From NCBI GenBank assembly GCA_022641835.1, contig CP048715.1, positions 1,178,001 to 1,242,000 on the forward strand: 64,000 bases of DNA. The letters are read 5' to 3'. Below the pieces are notes generated by a model, which saw nothing but the letters and a program-made list of their open reading frames with translations, searched no databases and was not told where the DNA came from. This DNA comes from Petasospora fabianii (taxonomy: Eukaryota; Ascomycota; Saccharomycetes; Phaffomycetales; Wickerhamomycetaceae). The translations under genes were made by a program, and so were the position numbers. Shown one piece after another: positions 40,519 through 50,239 of the stretch (position 1 is the first letter of the stretch; every line of letters starts with the position of its first letter).

Positions 40519-40848
40519 GTTGGATCATGAGTATCTGGGTTTTGACGTCAGAACTCATGATTACAGTAGTAGACAGATCAGAGTAGTTTATTCAGGGTGA
40601 AGAGTATATAAAGCAGAGAAAGACCAAGTTATGTGGGCAGAACTTGGTCTACTTATAGTTTCAACAAATAGAACATGGTGAGAACTAGTATCACCTCAGG
40701 ACAGAAATAGTGAAGTATCACCTCAAGACAGAAATAAGTTAGCGTTTGACAACCAATATGTAAATTGTGATAAGCAATAGTGATGAGCAATAGTGATAGG
40801 CAATAGTGATAGGCAATAGTGATAGTACTTGACATTCAATATTCAACA
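40519..40848 (+). mobile_element. Complete solo LTR with target-site duplication, subfamily 1
   Basis: A 330-bp LTR from TGTTGGATCATGAG to AATATTCAACA, flanked by the 5-bp direct repeat TCGGT at 40514-40518 and 40849-40853. It includes a TATA-like GAGTATATAAAGC, then GTAGACC-type blocks and tandem CAATAGTGATAGG units near the end. TG...CA ends and a 5-bp duplication fit an LTR retrotransposon, probably of the Ty1/copia class; the duplicated target makes it the best-preserved copy here. Confidence 0.88.
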
Positions 40849-41654
40849 TCGGTACAGTGTCCACTGTGACCTGCATTCACCCTACTTTGTCTTGTCTTGG
40901 AGCTATGCTGCTTCGCCCCATTTGGTATGTATAAGTAAGCCAACTTCGACCCACATAATTCGTATATGTCTGTCGTGCATTTTCGTTATCGAGTAACCAC
41001 ACCTTTGCTGCCACTTCTAATCATAAAATCTATTTAGTTAGAAAAGAACCTATATTAGACGTACCTACGCGGCCTGACACTTTGTAATCATGGCGTTCAA
41101 AGCCTCGTTCAAGAGTGAGCTTTTGCAGGTTCATCAGAGAAAGTAACACCAATTTTTGTTGCAGGAGTACCGTAACCGATCTAGTGCTAAAATCGACTGG
41201 TATCAGAGAGGTCAACAACTGGTGCAGCATTCAGATTCTAGCCTCGTGCTTCTCAAAGTGTTTTCCTGGTCTGAGTGGCAGCAAGGTGCAATGAATCAGG
41301 GTCATAGCGATCAGTGTCATCAGATAACACGGAAAGAGCCTGTGTTGAACTAAGAGGGCCCGGTTAGCATAGCCAGCAGATAGGGCAAGGCATGGGCCCA
41401 AGACAAGACAAGCAGGCAATTGTTCTCAGTGACCCGATGGTGTGACCGAAAGTTGCATTACCAGGCAAATCAGCAGTTCCGTAAAGAGTCCATAACAGCA
41501 CAGCAGCAGATGAACGCATGATAACAGACAAAAGGCACTAACAGTGCCGAAATGATAGGTTACAGCTCTAACAAGCATATACAGCAAGGCGTGGAGTTGG
41601 CGAGATGTAGCTTGCGTGGATACATAAACCTGTAGACCAGCAGCAGGTAGGTGA

Positions 41655-41950
41655 TGTTGAGTATTGGTTGTCAAGCACTATCACTACTGCCTATCACTAT
41701 TGCCTATCACTATTGATTATCACGATTTACATATTGGTTGTCAAATGCTAACTTATTTCTGTCTTGAGGTGATATTAGGTCTCAATATTTTTGACTTGAG
41801 GTGATACTAGTTCTCACCACGTCCTATTTCTTGAAACTATAAGTAGACCAAGTTCTTCCCACATAACTTGGTCTTTCTCTGCTTTATATACTCCTTACCC
41901 TTAATGCACTACTCTGTCTGCCTGCCACTACTGTAATTGTGTCTCCAGCG
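41655..41950 (-). mobile_element. Partial LTR fossil, reverse, subfamily 1
   Basis: Begins TGTTGAGTATTGGTTGTC, carries the CTATCACTATTGC tandem units, TTGAAACTATAAGTAGACC and CTTTATATACTCC, then fades after CTACTGTAATTGTG. Incomplete; no coding part. Confidence 0.75.
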
Positions 41951-42584
41951 GATCTTTGAAGACCCATTGGGACTCAACAGGTGAGGAAGGCTTTAAAAGT
42001 TGGTTTATATAGACTAAAGGGTTTCAGAAGCTGAAGCAGGTTCAGCAAGTTCAGACGCCAAAGTGTAACAGAGACAAAGGAAAACGATCAAGAGGAAAGA
42101 TATAACTCAGAGAGGGCTCACGGGAAGTTCAAGTAGGTTCAGCACAACATTGAGATGGAGAACACGAAACTAGCACAAGCAGCTATCCGTGCGGAAACAA
42201 AGAAGAGCTGAAAAGTTACAAACAGCACTAACCACGTCGATAGTAGTAGTCTGTTGGGGTTGACTACCATTATCAAACAGCTCCGTGGCTAGACCTCAGT
42301 TGAGCTGAAGAAGCAGAGCAGCGTGGCAGATGAGTAGACCCGATAGATGGTGGCATCAAAGGCAAGAAAAAATTTGGCCACTGTAGTTGCTCCACCTTAA
42401 GAGCATGCACTAAGATATCTGCGGAGACAGGAGACAGATGGCGAGCTTGATGAAATCCAAGGCTGTTGAAACTCGAACAGTACTGACCACAATTCAACAC
42501 TGATTTCCAAAATCATCTCTTGCTGCTTCTCGTGCCATGTGTGGATGATGAGGATCTGGCTACCAAAGTCTGATGCACTCATGA

Positions 42585-43150
42585 TTTCTAAGGGGCAGGC
42601 AAAGCAGTGTATTGGGGATAAAGTATTGAGCAGCTAATTGCAGTAGTGGCAGACAGAGCTGTATATTAAGGTAAAGAGTACATAAGACAAAGAAAGACCA
42701 AGTTATAAGGGCGTGGTGAATATTGGTTGCCCTGATCTGCTGGATATCGGTTGTCAGGCCCTAATCTTTTACATGTGATTAGTGCCGTCTGTTGTTAATT
42801 GCCTTTTCTACCCATTCTGACTGTCATGGGATCATGCTGCTCCACCCCATGTTCTATTTGTTGAAACTATAAGTAGACCAAGTTCTGCCCACATAGCTTT
42901 GTCTTTCTCTGTCTTTTATACTCTTTACCCAATACACGCCTTGATTGTTTCCCCTGAACATTTCCGTCTGTAAGTATGTCTGCCGTGGGTCTAATCTCCC
43001 AGATTCATCTGGTTCAACAGGCAGAGGCTGGTCTACTTCAGCTTCAGCAATTAGAACGTGGGGCGAAACAAAATGATCCCCAATGACAAGACAGGATAGC
43101 AGACAGTTGACAGGCTGACATTAATAGGTCACAGTAACAGATGACAATCA
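42585..43150 (+). mobile_element. LTR fossil, forward, split by reverse LTR material
   Basis: Left part about 42585-42712 (GGCAGGCAAAGCAGTG to AAGACCAAGTTATAAGGG) and right part about 43020-43150 (CTGGTCTACTTCAGC to ATGACAATCAATATCC). It resembles the split copy at 38346-38860 both in sequence and in the site at which it was interrupted. Confidence 0.65.
42738..43019 (-). mobile_element. Solo LTR fossil nested in another LTR, reverse, subfamily 2
   Basis: About 282 bp, from TGCTGGATATCGG to TGGTTCAACA, the reverse-oriented relative of 40128-40417. A further short reverse LTR end (TGGTGAATATTGGTTG, about 42712-42737) abuts it. Looks nearly whole as an LTR. Confidence 0.72.
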
Positions 43151-43341
43151 ATATCCAGTAATTTCTCCCCTAAAGCGCCTTGTTCTTTGCCATAAACACG
43201 GGTGATGTGCCAGTGCTCCTCAATTGAACTCTTCACTGGCGCCGGTCTGCAACTGTTGCTGCCCATATGCGGTCTTTGTCAGCTTCCTCCGCATTCGCTG
43301 TGACTCGAGCAAATGATGTGTCCTTTAAGTCGTCTCTCTCC

Positions 43342-43691
43342 TATTGGATCATGAGTTCTGGCGTCAAAAGTATCTGGGTTTTGACGTTAGAAGTCATGAT
43401 TACAATGGTAGACAGGTCTTAGTCAGGGAAAAGAGTATAAACAACATAGAAAGACCAAGTTATGTGGGCAGGACTTGGTCTACTTATAGTCTGAGAAGAC
43501 AGATAAGAATTTTTCATGATATGTGTAAGTCTGACACATATCGTGAAACATTTACACATATCATAAAACAACAGATCATGAAACAAATCATGCAGGCTCT
43601 TAGTGATAGCTGATAAATAGCATGATAACAGGCAGACAGTACTAAGCATGTAGGCAATAATACTTTTGTGCTTGACAACCAATATTCAACA
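43342..43691 (+). mobile_element. Solo LTR fossil, forward, subfamily 1
   Basis: About 350 bp, from TATTGGATCATGAG to AATATTCAACA, with GAGTATAAAC, AAGACCAAGTTATGTGGGC and ACTTGGTCTACTTATAG blocks shared with 40519-40848. Ends slightly eroded; no internal region. Confidence 0.78.
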
Positions 43692-43904
43692 TATCTTTGC
43701 GTCCGGACCAGATAATCATGCCATAGACAAGGTGTTTAAACTGTAAAAAAACGTTAACCGTCTAGAGCAATCATCGCAGCTCATCACGAAGAGGAAGAGG
43801 TGTTGAGTTTAACACAATGCTGCACTGAGTCTGGATTCCACAGGTATCTTTGTGATGCTGAAGAGGCAGCATTGTTTCCGTAACTTGGTGTCAGGCTCAT
43901 AACC

Positions 43905-44038
43905 TGTTGGATCATGAGTATCTGGGTTTTGACGTCAGAACTCATGATTACAATAGTAGACAAATAACATGATGACAAACAAGTGGCACTAACCATGTAG
44001 ATAGTAATAGATTAGTGCCTGACAACCAATATCCAACA
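43905..44038 (+). mobile_element. Short solo LTR fossil, forward, subfamily 1
   Basis: Both ends are present (TGTTGGATCATGAG and AATATCCAACA) but it is only 134 bp, so much of the middle is missing. It borders the inner edge of the right inverted-repeat arm. Confidence 0.78.
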
Positions 44039-44094
44039 GGACTTACATCTGAGCTGAGAATTCATTTTGAGCACTATGTGCGAGGTTGACGGCT

Positions 44095-45150
44095 GTCATT
44101 TTTGTCTTCAGTGGGTTCAGTTCTGAAAATGGCATCCTCGGGCTCTTGTTGTCCTCCTATCTCAGCTGAGCGCTTGCCGTGTTTGACGTTTTAGGTCCTA
44201 CAGCATTATTATTCCGGTATTGCCTTCCTCAGTAAGTTCTGATCACGAAGGTGTGCCTTGCTTGACTGGAAAGTGTACGTAAACACCACCGTCAGTTCCA
44301 ATCTTACCCTACCACTAGCAGGGGCCCAGGGGCCCACCATTGAACGTTGGTCTTAAGGTATGCATGCTGCTTTCTTGCTGTTTTTTTTTTAGCTACAGTG
44401 TTCTGCTGCTGTTGTTGCTGACTATATTTGACCGACTACAAGACTCGGACTCCCTGTTAGGTATGTAATATTGACTTGTTCATCTGTGCTTAGTTGGAAA
44501 ACGTCACTTCAGCCCTTAGTTTTTACCTATAGGGCTGGAATCATGGCCATCAGCGGCAGAGCCAAGGAAGTACATCGGCTTCGCTTGGTTCTGCCTGGTT
44601 CTGAGAGTTTTGAAGGCCCCTTACTCGTCATTTGCTGCCTCCAGTGTTAACCTTGTCAGTCATACTGTTTTTCTATACCAGAGCCTATCCAATACATTAC
44701 TGGAGGGACCCTGACTCTGAGGCTCAAGTATGTGTCTACAGATTAACAGATTGCCGATGCTCTCACCCAGATCTGCTTGGTCTGTCTTGACTTTCTCTTG
44801 TCGCTAGGGTAGGGAGCTTGTTTCGACTTGGATTGACCTCCAAATATTCCTAGCTTACTGATGACTATGTCCATTGGTTACTGCACTTTGTTCGTTGCCT
44901 TGCCGTTTTCCTGGTGCGATATCATTTTGCCCTTGGTCACAGGGGTGCCCCCTGCTTATACTGTACAGTTACGTTGTATCTCCTGTCTTGTTTAAAGGTC
45001 TGCTGTTTGATCCCGTTTGTTCAGCTATAAAAAGAGCCCAAACTCGCTGCTTTTTCTCCGTGTTGTGTGTTCTTTATCGAGTGCAAATGCACCGCATGCC
45101 GCTGTGATCATGGAGTCTAGTTATTCTTTCAGAAAATTTCTAACTCGACA
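44095..45150 (-). repeat. Right arm of the large inverted repeat
   Basis: Reverse-complement partner of 37340-38300; see that entry for matching blocks. A poly-T run here (44381-44390) and a poly-A run in the other arm (37687-37702) are not in exactly paired positions, showing independent change in the arms. Confidence 0.85.
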
Positions 45151-46328
45151 TGCTCAGGTTCGTCTTTACCGCGGTTCCTCTTTGTGTAGCGCGATCTGCC
45201 CTTCTTTATTGTTTCCTTCTTCTTTGTGTCGCTTCTTCTTTGCGTCATACCATATTTGTGTCACTGGCCTAATGTATTCTTCTGCTGAAATTACGAGATC
45301 ATGCTTTCAAAGTCATGTTTTCAAGTTGCGTGGGACATCTATGGAGCATTTACGTTTCTTGATTACTGATGGTGATGTCGCTCTGGTAAGTGTGTCTTTG
45401 GAGTGGTGGGAATTCTTCCTCCTTTCAAGTGTAAGTGTAGCTGTTGCATCTTCTTTCAGGCTCGAACGTTTAACCTTTACTCAACCATAACTTATTTCTA
45501 TCATATGAGAGTTCTTTACTTCTTGTTTCATTCATTAAAGGCTGATTTCAATAATAGTGAGTGATCTAGCATAAAACAAAACAAGAAACGTTGTAGAATT
45601 GGCACTCACAAAATAAGCCGGATTTATTGTACGAGTGATATCCCCAGCACATAAAAGTAGATATTATCGGGGGAGCTGGTTAACAACAGCTGCAAACAAA
45701 GCCAAAAGTGACTTCACAAAAAAGGCTTTTCGATGATCATGAAGAAAATTACCTCTGGCATCTCCTTGCCGAGAACATGATGATAAATTATAGATTAACA
45801 AGGAAAATATTTCCAATTCAAACGTTAATTGGAGAGACGAAATACATGTTTAAAATAAATTCTTAGCCAGCATTGATTTTGGAAAATTACCTCCAAACAG
45901 CAAGAAATGATTCATCTCTAGTGTTATCTTAAAGTTAAAGCTAATCTCAATGGTAAAGTGGCTTCGATGGGGTGTCACCTTCAATCGCCTTGTTCACCGG
46001 AGTCTACCGATTTGAAGATCAAACATTTGAGTTGCTCTGCTTGACGGTGACTCACACTAGTTGACTGAAGATTAAAATCATTATATTGACAATGCGACAC
46101 ATCTGCTGTTGGCATAGAGGGAAGAATTATGCCAACTGAGAGCTTCATGTAAGGGCTGTTCTTAGCCGAAGAGGTTTATCGGCTCTACTTCCCAAAGCGG
46201 TTGCATCTGATCACGATAAGTGTTCCGCCATTTGGCGCGGAGCGCCACACTTTTGGCGCGCAGTGACTCGAAGCATGTAAAAAAAGGCGATTTCAACGAA
46301 TATCTCTATCCTTTGCCTCCCAGAAGGC
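45151..46328. other. Outer part of the desert upstream of BNA3
   Basis: No coding frame, LTR or RNA gene is supported. The last 130 bp before BNA3 contain TTTGGCGCG at 46231-46239 and 46252-46260. Confidence 0.55.
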
Positions 46329-47651
46329 ATGTTTTGGAGGTCATCTGCCCCTAAGCGATTAGTTCACAAGATGGCAAGCAAGCTCCCTTCACACAATCCC
46401 TACTTCAATGCCTCTGGGAAGGACATCTGGTCCCTTATCAACGAGTCGGCGGCAACAGCAGCCACGAAGAGCGATAGGGAGATTATTAATCTTGGGCAGG
46501 GTTTCTTCTCTTATTCTCCTCCCAAATTTGTCATTGAGGCCGCTAAGACTGCTCTTGACACACCTATGAACAATCAATATGCTCATACCAGAGGTAAGCC
46601 AACTCTTCTCAATGCCCTTGCCAAGACTTACACCAAGCGCTACGGTAGAGAGGTTAAAACTGATGAGATTTTGGTCACAACCGGTGCCAATGAGGCTCTG
46701 CTCACAATTTTGACCGGTTTCCTCCAAAAGGAAGATGAAGTGATTGTATTCGAGCCATTTTTCGATCAGTACATCTCCAACATTGAAATTCCTGGTGGAA
46801 AAGTCGTCTATGTTCCGCTCCACCCACCGGCTGATATGTCCAAGCGTAACGTCAAAGGTGAGGAGTGGGCCATTGACTTTGATGAACTTGAAGCTGCCAT
46901 CACTGAGAAGACCAAATTCATTCTTATCAACACCCCACATAACCCAATCGGAAAGGTCTTTAGCAGAGACGAGCTCACAAAAATTGGTGCATTGGCTGTG
47001 AAGCATAACATTCTTATCATCTCTGATGAAGTGTACGAAAATCTTTACTACGGAGATGAATTCCCAAGAATTGCCACACTTTCCCCAGAAATCAATGACA
47101 GAACTCTTTCCATCTTCTCTGCTGGCAAATCTTTTGCTGCCACTGGTTGGAGAATTGGTTGGATTATCGGTAACCCAGAGCTCGTCAAATATGCTTCTTT
47201 AGCTCACACCAGAATCTGTTTCTCCACACCGGCACCATTGCAAGAGGCCTGTGCTACTGCATTGTTGGAAGCTGGAACCAATGGGTACTTCGAGAAAACT
47301 CGTGAAGAATACCGTCACAAGTATGAGATTCTTACAAAGGTTTTCACGGAGCTTGGTTTGCCTTACACCATAGCCGATGGTGCGTACTACCTTCTCGTTG
47401 ACTTCTCGAAAGTGAAGATTCCCGAAGACTACCCTTATAATGACGACTTCAAGGACCGTGCCAAGGACTTCAAGACCGCCTATTGGCTCATCAACGAGTT
47501 GGGTGTCGTCACCATTCCACCTACAGAGTTTTACATCAAGGAGCACGAGCATCTTGCTGAGAACCTTCTTCGTTTCGCTCTTTGCAAGGATGATGAGGTT
47601 TTGGAGAAGGCCGTCGTCAGACTTAGAGAACTCAAGAAGTTCATTGTCTGA
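46329..47651 (+). CDS. BNA3: Kynurenine aminotransferase Bna3 (PLP-dependent, class I/II)
   Basis: A 440-residue protein (S. cerevisiae Bna3 is 444). It matches in INLGQGFFSYSPP, TTGANEALL, VFEPFFDQYI, INTPHNPIGKVF, IISDEVYENLYY and the PLP-lysine motif SAGKSFAATGWRIGW, then WLINELGVVTIPPTEFY. It transaminates kynurenine to kynurenic acid, draining the kynurenine pathway of NAD synthesis. The first 14 residues (MFWRSSAPKRLVHK) are basic without acids and precede a second in-frame ATG at 46371, so a mitochondrial and a cytosolic form are possible. It is the first gene right of the desert and convergent with RRP6. Confidence 0.95.
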   Translation: MFWRSSAPKRLVHKMASKLPSHNPYFNASGKDIWSLINESAATAATKSDREIINLGQGFFSYSPPKFVIEAAKTALDTPMNNQYAHTRGKPTLLNALAKTYTKRYGREVKTDEILVTTGANEALLTILTGFLQKEDEVIVFEPFFDQYISNIEIPGGKVVYVPLHPPADMSKRNVKGEEWAIDFDELEAAITEKTKFILINTPHNPIGKVFSRDELTKIGALAVKHNILIISDEVYENLYYGDEFPRIATLSPEINDRTLSIFSAGKSFAATGWRIGWIIGNPELVKYASLAHTRICFSTPAPLQEACATALLEAGTNGYFEKTREEYRHKYEILTKVFTELGLPYTIADGAYYLLVDFSKVKIPEDYPYNDDFKDRAKDFKTAYWLINELGVVTIPPTEFYIKEHEHLAENLLRFALCKDDEVLEKAVVRLRELKKFIV

Positions 47652-47815
47652 TATATGAGCCCTATTAGAACCTCATCATGGACACATCAAAGCTGGCTTC
47701 CTTGGGGTCTTTAGACATTATATACACAGTAGATTAACACGCACGGTCTACACTTTAAACTTTAAAATTCGAGTAAACCTATCATTTCTCTGGCTAGGCA
47801 ATGTGAAGATTGGAC

Positions 47816-50008
47816 TCACTTTTTCTTTTTGTTGGCAAAAGAAGAAGTCTTACCTTGATGCATCCTGCTCTGTTTCTTTGCAGGTCTTGGTCCTTCCGAC
47901 TCTTTGGAATATGGATCGAAATGGTCAGACTTCCTCTTTTTATCATCTTTCTTATATGTCGGCTTGGCCATCACATTCGGAGCTGCCTTGTAGTCAAATG
48001 CTGCGCCGGTCTGTTTGATTCTTTTCTTATCGGCAAGGTTACCTGTTTGGTTATTCTGCTTCTTCTTCAAGACCACAATATCCTCAGTATCTTCAAACAT
48101 TCCCGCATTCGCATTGATAGTGTTCTCCACGTTTGAAACATTGGCAGCCATCTCATCATTAGGCTCATCCACTTTTTCATCTGACGCATCGATCTTCAAC
48201 AAGACGTTGACATTAGCCAACTTTTCATTTATCAGGTTCTTGCGCTCATGCAACTGGTTCGTGTTTTCAGAACTATTAGACTTAAGCATTGGTCCATCAA
48301 GAAGGCGAGATGATGAGGAGAACAGCTGCGAATGAGAAACTGTTGTGTCCATCTCATCAAAAATGGCCTCGATCTTTTCGACATCACCGTGGGACAAGTC
48401 CTCCCCTGTCGGCTTCAAGTCAGCAGTCACGTCGTTGTATAACTCAAAGTCTTCACGTTCGGCATCCTTCAAGCATTTGCTGATAATCTCTGCAATGACT
48501 TTGCAGTTCTTGCGAACATGCTCCGTTAGAGCATTTCCTGAAGCCAACACGGATGCAGGATCAGTTGGTGAAAGCTGTGCTAAGGATACCAGGAGCTGGT
48601 TAGGCATGATATATCTCGGTGACTCATCTTCCTGACGTGCAATCTGGTCCCTCCAATTGTATAACTGCTCAACAATCTTCGACCTTGACATCGGTAAGTT
48701 GTACTGATAGACAAGACGTTTCCATGGCTCATCTCTCTCACCAGGGGAGTATGTGTTGGGCTGATTAATGAGAGGTTTGAATTTTGTGTACTCAAATCTT
48801 CTGACAGCAACGTTTCTCGATTCAAAAAGGACCTTATCCAGCTTCTGGGATTCAATCAGAGTGTTCTTAAGCTCATCAAAGATGTAAAGCAGGAAGTGTG
48901 TGTCCGATCTTGCATATTCCCTCATTGGTTTGGTCAGTGGACGTATTCTCCAATCTGCAAGCTGATATTTCTTAGACGTCTTGAAATGGGCAAATCTCTC
49001 AAGCAAATATGCCAAACTGTGCTTCGGGAAACCAAGCTGCTTGGAAGCGTGATAGGTGTCAAACAGACTGACAACGTACAGGCCAAGGTCCCTCTGCAGC
49101 CAGATGATATCCATGAATGCACCATGGAAGACTTTTGTGATGAGAGGATCAGTAAAGACAACATTAAGCGTGTGGAGTTCGTGACGAAGAGCAAGAGTGT
49201 CGATGAGCCAGTCTTGATCCCTGGTGCTGATCTGCACCAAACAGACGATACCGTAGTAAGTTCTGTAGTCGTGGTGTTCAAGATCAACTGCAATCTCTGT
49301 TGCCTCTTTCAACGACTCTAACATGTTGTTCAGAACCTCCACTGTATCTACCCAGATGGCCTCTGTAGAGTCCCAGTCTCTAAACTTGATTGGTTCTGAC
49401 GGCGAGAGGATGGCTTCGTTGTAGTCCTGTTGCATGATTTCCTTTTCGTAAGGTTGTGGATAGTGTGAAGGGTCCTGTTCGGTGCCCTCTGTCAGTTGAA
49501 GAACCTCCTTTAGCGGGGCCAACGCATGCGGCTTGGACTTCAGCAAGGGCTGGAATGGATGTGACTCCGAGTTATCAATGGGGATGGTAAACTTGGATTG
49601 GGGCTTCTCCATTCTTCGTGGCGCTCTCTCTGATGTGCTGAGTGAGTTCGAGTCATCAAGGTAGGTCATCGAATTCTGGGTAGATTCCTTCTTTGTGCCC
49701 TTTTTGATCTCATCGAAGGCAAGGTCTGATTTCTCGAGGAATGTGTCTAGAAAGTTTCCGAGTGCACTCCAAGATTCCTTGATGGACTTATCGTCAACTT
49801 CATTGATCTCTGACGACTCAACAGAGGAGACAAGTGAGTTTATCATGCCAAGTATCTTCGTTGATGAGTCTGATACCGAGTCTGCGATGTTGTGGTCCAG
49901 ACTGCGGTAGAAGTTGATGTCATTGGAGGCAAGCCCCGAGGCAGCACGGATGACTGGGGCGAGCTTAGGGAGCACGTTCTTCACCACAGATGAGGGCGAG
50001 TCAGACAT
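47816..50008 (-). CDS. RRP6: Rrp6, nuclear exosome 3'-5' exonuclease
   Basis: A 730-residue protein (S. cerevisiae Rrp6 is 733). The N-terminal PMC2NT region (about 10-110) binds Rrp47. The DEDD-Y exonuclease (about 215-390) has AVDLEHHDYRTYYG (D-E), VFHGAFMDIIWLQRDLG and YARSDTHFLLYIFDEL (Y and D). The HRDC domain (about 440-520; LYNWRDQIARQED) and a Lys-rich, exosome-binding tail ending in FANKKKK follow. It trims snoRNA, 5.8S and aberrant transcripts in the nucleus. In S. cerevisiae RRP6 is YOR001W, adjacent to CEN15. Confidence 0.96.
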   Translation of the reverse strand: MSDSPSSVVKNVLPKLAPVIRAASGLASNDINFYRSLDHNIADSVSDSSTKILGMINSLVSSVESSEINEVDDKSIKESWSALGNFLDTFLEKSDLAFDEIKKGTKKESTQNSMTYLDDSNSLSTSERAPRRMEKPQSKFTIPIDNSESHPFQPLLKSKPHALAPLKEVLQLTEGTEQDPSHYPQPYEKEIMQQDYNEAILSPSEPIKFRDWDSTEAIWVDTVEVLNNMLESLKEATEIAVDLEHHDYRTYYGIVCLVQISTRDQDWLIDTLALRHELHTLNVVFTDPLITKVFHGAFMDIIWLQRDLGLYVVSLFDTYHASKQLGFPKHSLAYLLERFAHFKTSKKYQLADWRIRPLTKPMREYARSDTHFLLYIFDELKNTLIESQKLDKVLFESRNVAVRRFEYTKFKPLINQPNTYSPGERDEPWKRLVYQYNLPMSRSKIVEQLYNWRDQIARQEDESPRYIMPNQLLVSLAQLSPTDPASVLASGNALTEHVRKNCKVIAEIISKCLKDAEREDFELYNDVTADLKPTGEDLSHGDVEKIEAIFDEMDTTVSHSQLFSSSSRLLDGPMLKSNSSENTNQLHERKNLINEKLANVNVLLKIDASDEKVDEPNDEMAANVSNVENTINANAGMFEDTEDIVVLKKKQNNQTGNLADKKRIKQTGAAFDYKAAPNVMAKPTYKKDDKKRKSDHFDPYSKESEGPRPAKKQSRMHQGKTSSFANKKKK

Positions 50009-50239
50009 CTTGACGATATGTGACCTGGCGTGGTAATTACCCGTTTTCTTGGAGGCGAGACCGTGAAGAGGACCTCACCTCTGCTCTGCTCAATTTTTTT
50101 TTTTTTTTCTTTTTTTGTCTAGGGCCCATCCGCGAACATTTGAAGCCTGTCAAGTTCTGGAAGTGGCACCCTTAAATCATCAAAGCACCTTTTTGCCACC
50201 TTTTTGCGCTTTGAATTCATAAACAAAAGTACAGAAACC

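Larger units (their letters stand above)
38301..44094. other. Core between the inverted-repeat arms
   Basis: About 5.8 kb, of which roughly a third to a half can be assigned to LTR copies of at least two related subfamilies. The stretches 39.07-40.08 and 41.0-41.64 kb and 41.95-42.55 kb hold no feature I can name. No tRNA gene or coding sequence is seen. Confidence 0.7.
37041..46328. other. Gene desert with inverted-repeat arms and LTR-filled core; candidate regional centromere
   Basis: No frame here resembles a known protein, against a background of about one gene per 2 kb elsewhere. Two diverged arms of about 1 kb in opposite orientation bracket a 5.8-kb core filled with LTR relics. Several independent pairs of matching segments all give a centre between 41.18 and 41.25 kb. 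Yeasts such as Komagataella and Candida tropicalis have centromeres flanked by inverted repeats, and Ogataea and Scheffersomyces have LTR-rich ones. RRP6, second gene to the right, is the first gene right of CEN15 in S. cerevisiae. Centromere function itself is inference. Confidence 0.6.

Noticed and set aside
38301-44094. Possible complete retrotransposon in the desert
   Set aside because: LTRs only; no gag, protease, integrase or reverse transcriptase motif in any frame.
45017-45490. 157-codon frame at the outer end of the right repeat arm
   Set aside because: No family resemblance, Ser/Phe/Leu-rich composition typical of a chance frame, and part of it lies in the inverted-repeat arm whose partner has no matching frame.
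37041-46328. MAT locus, subtelomere or rDNA as explanation for the desert
   Set aside because: No mating-type genes, telomere repeats or rRNA sequence, and conserved housekeeping genes on both sides.
46389-47006. 205-codon antisense frame in BNA3
   Set aside because: Shadow of BNA3.
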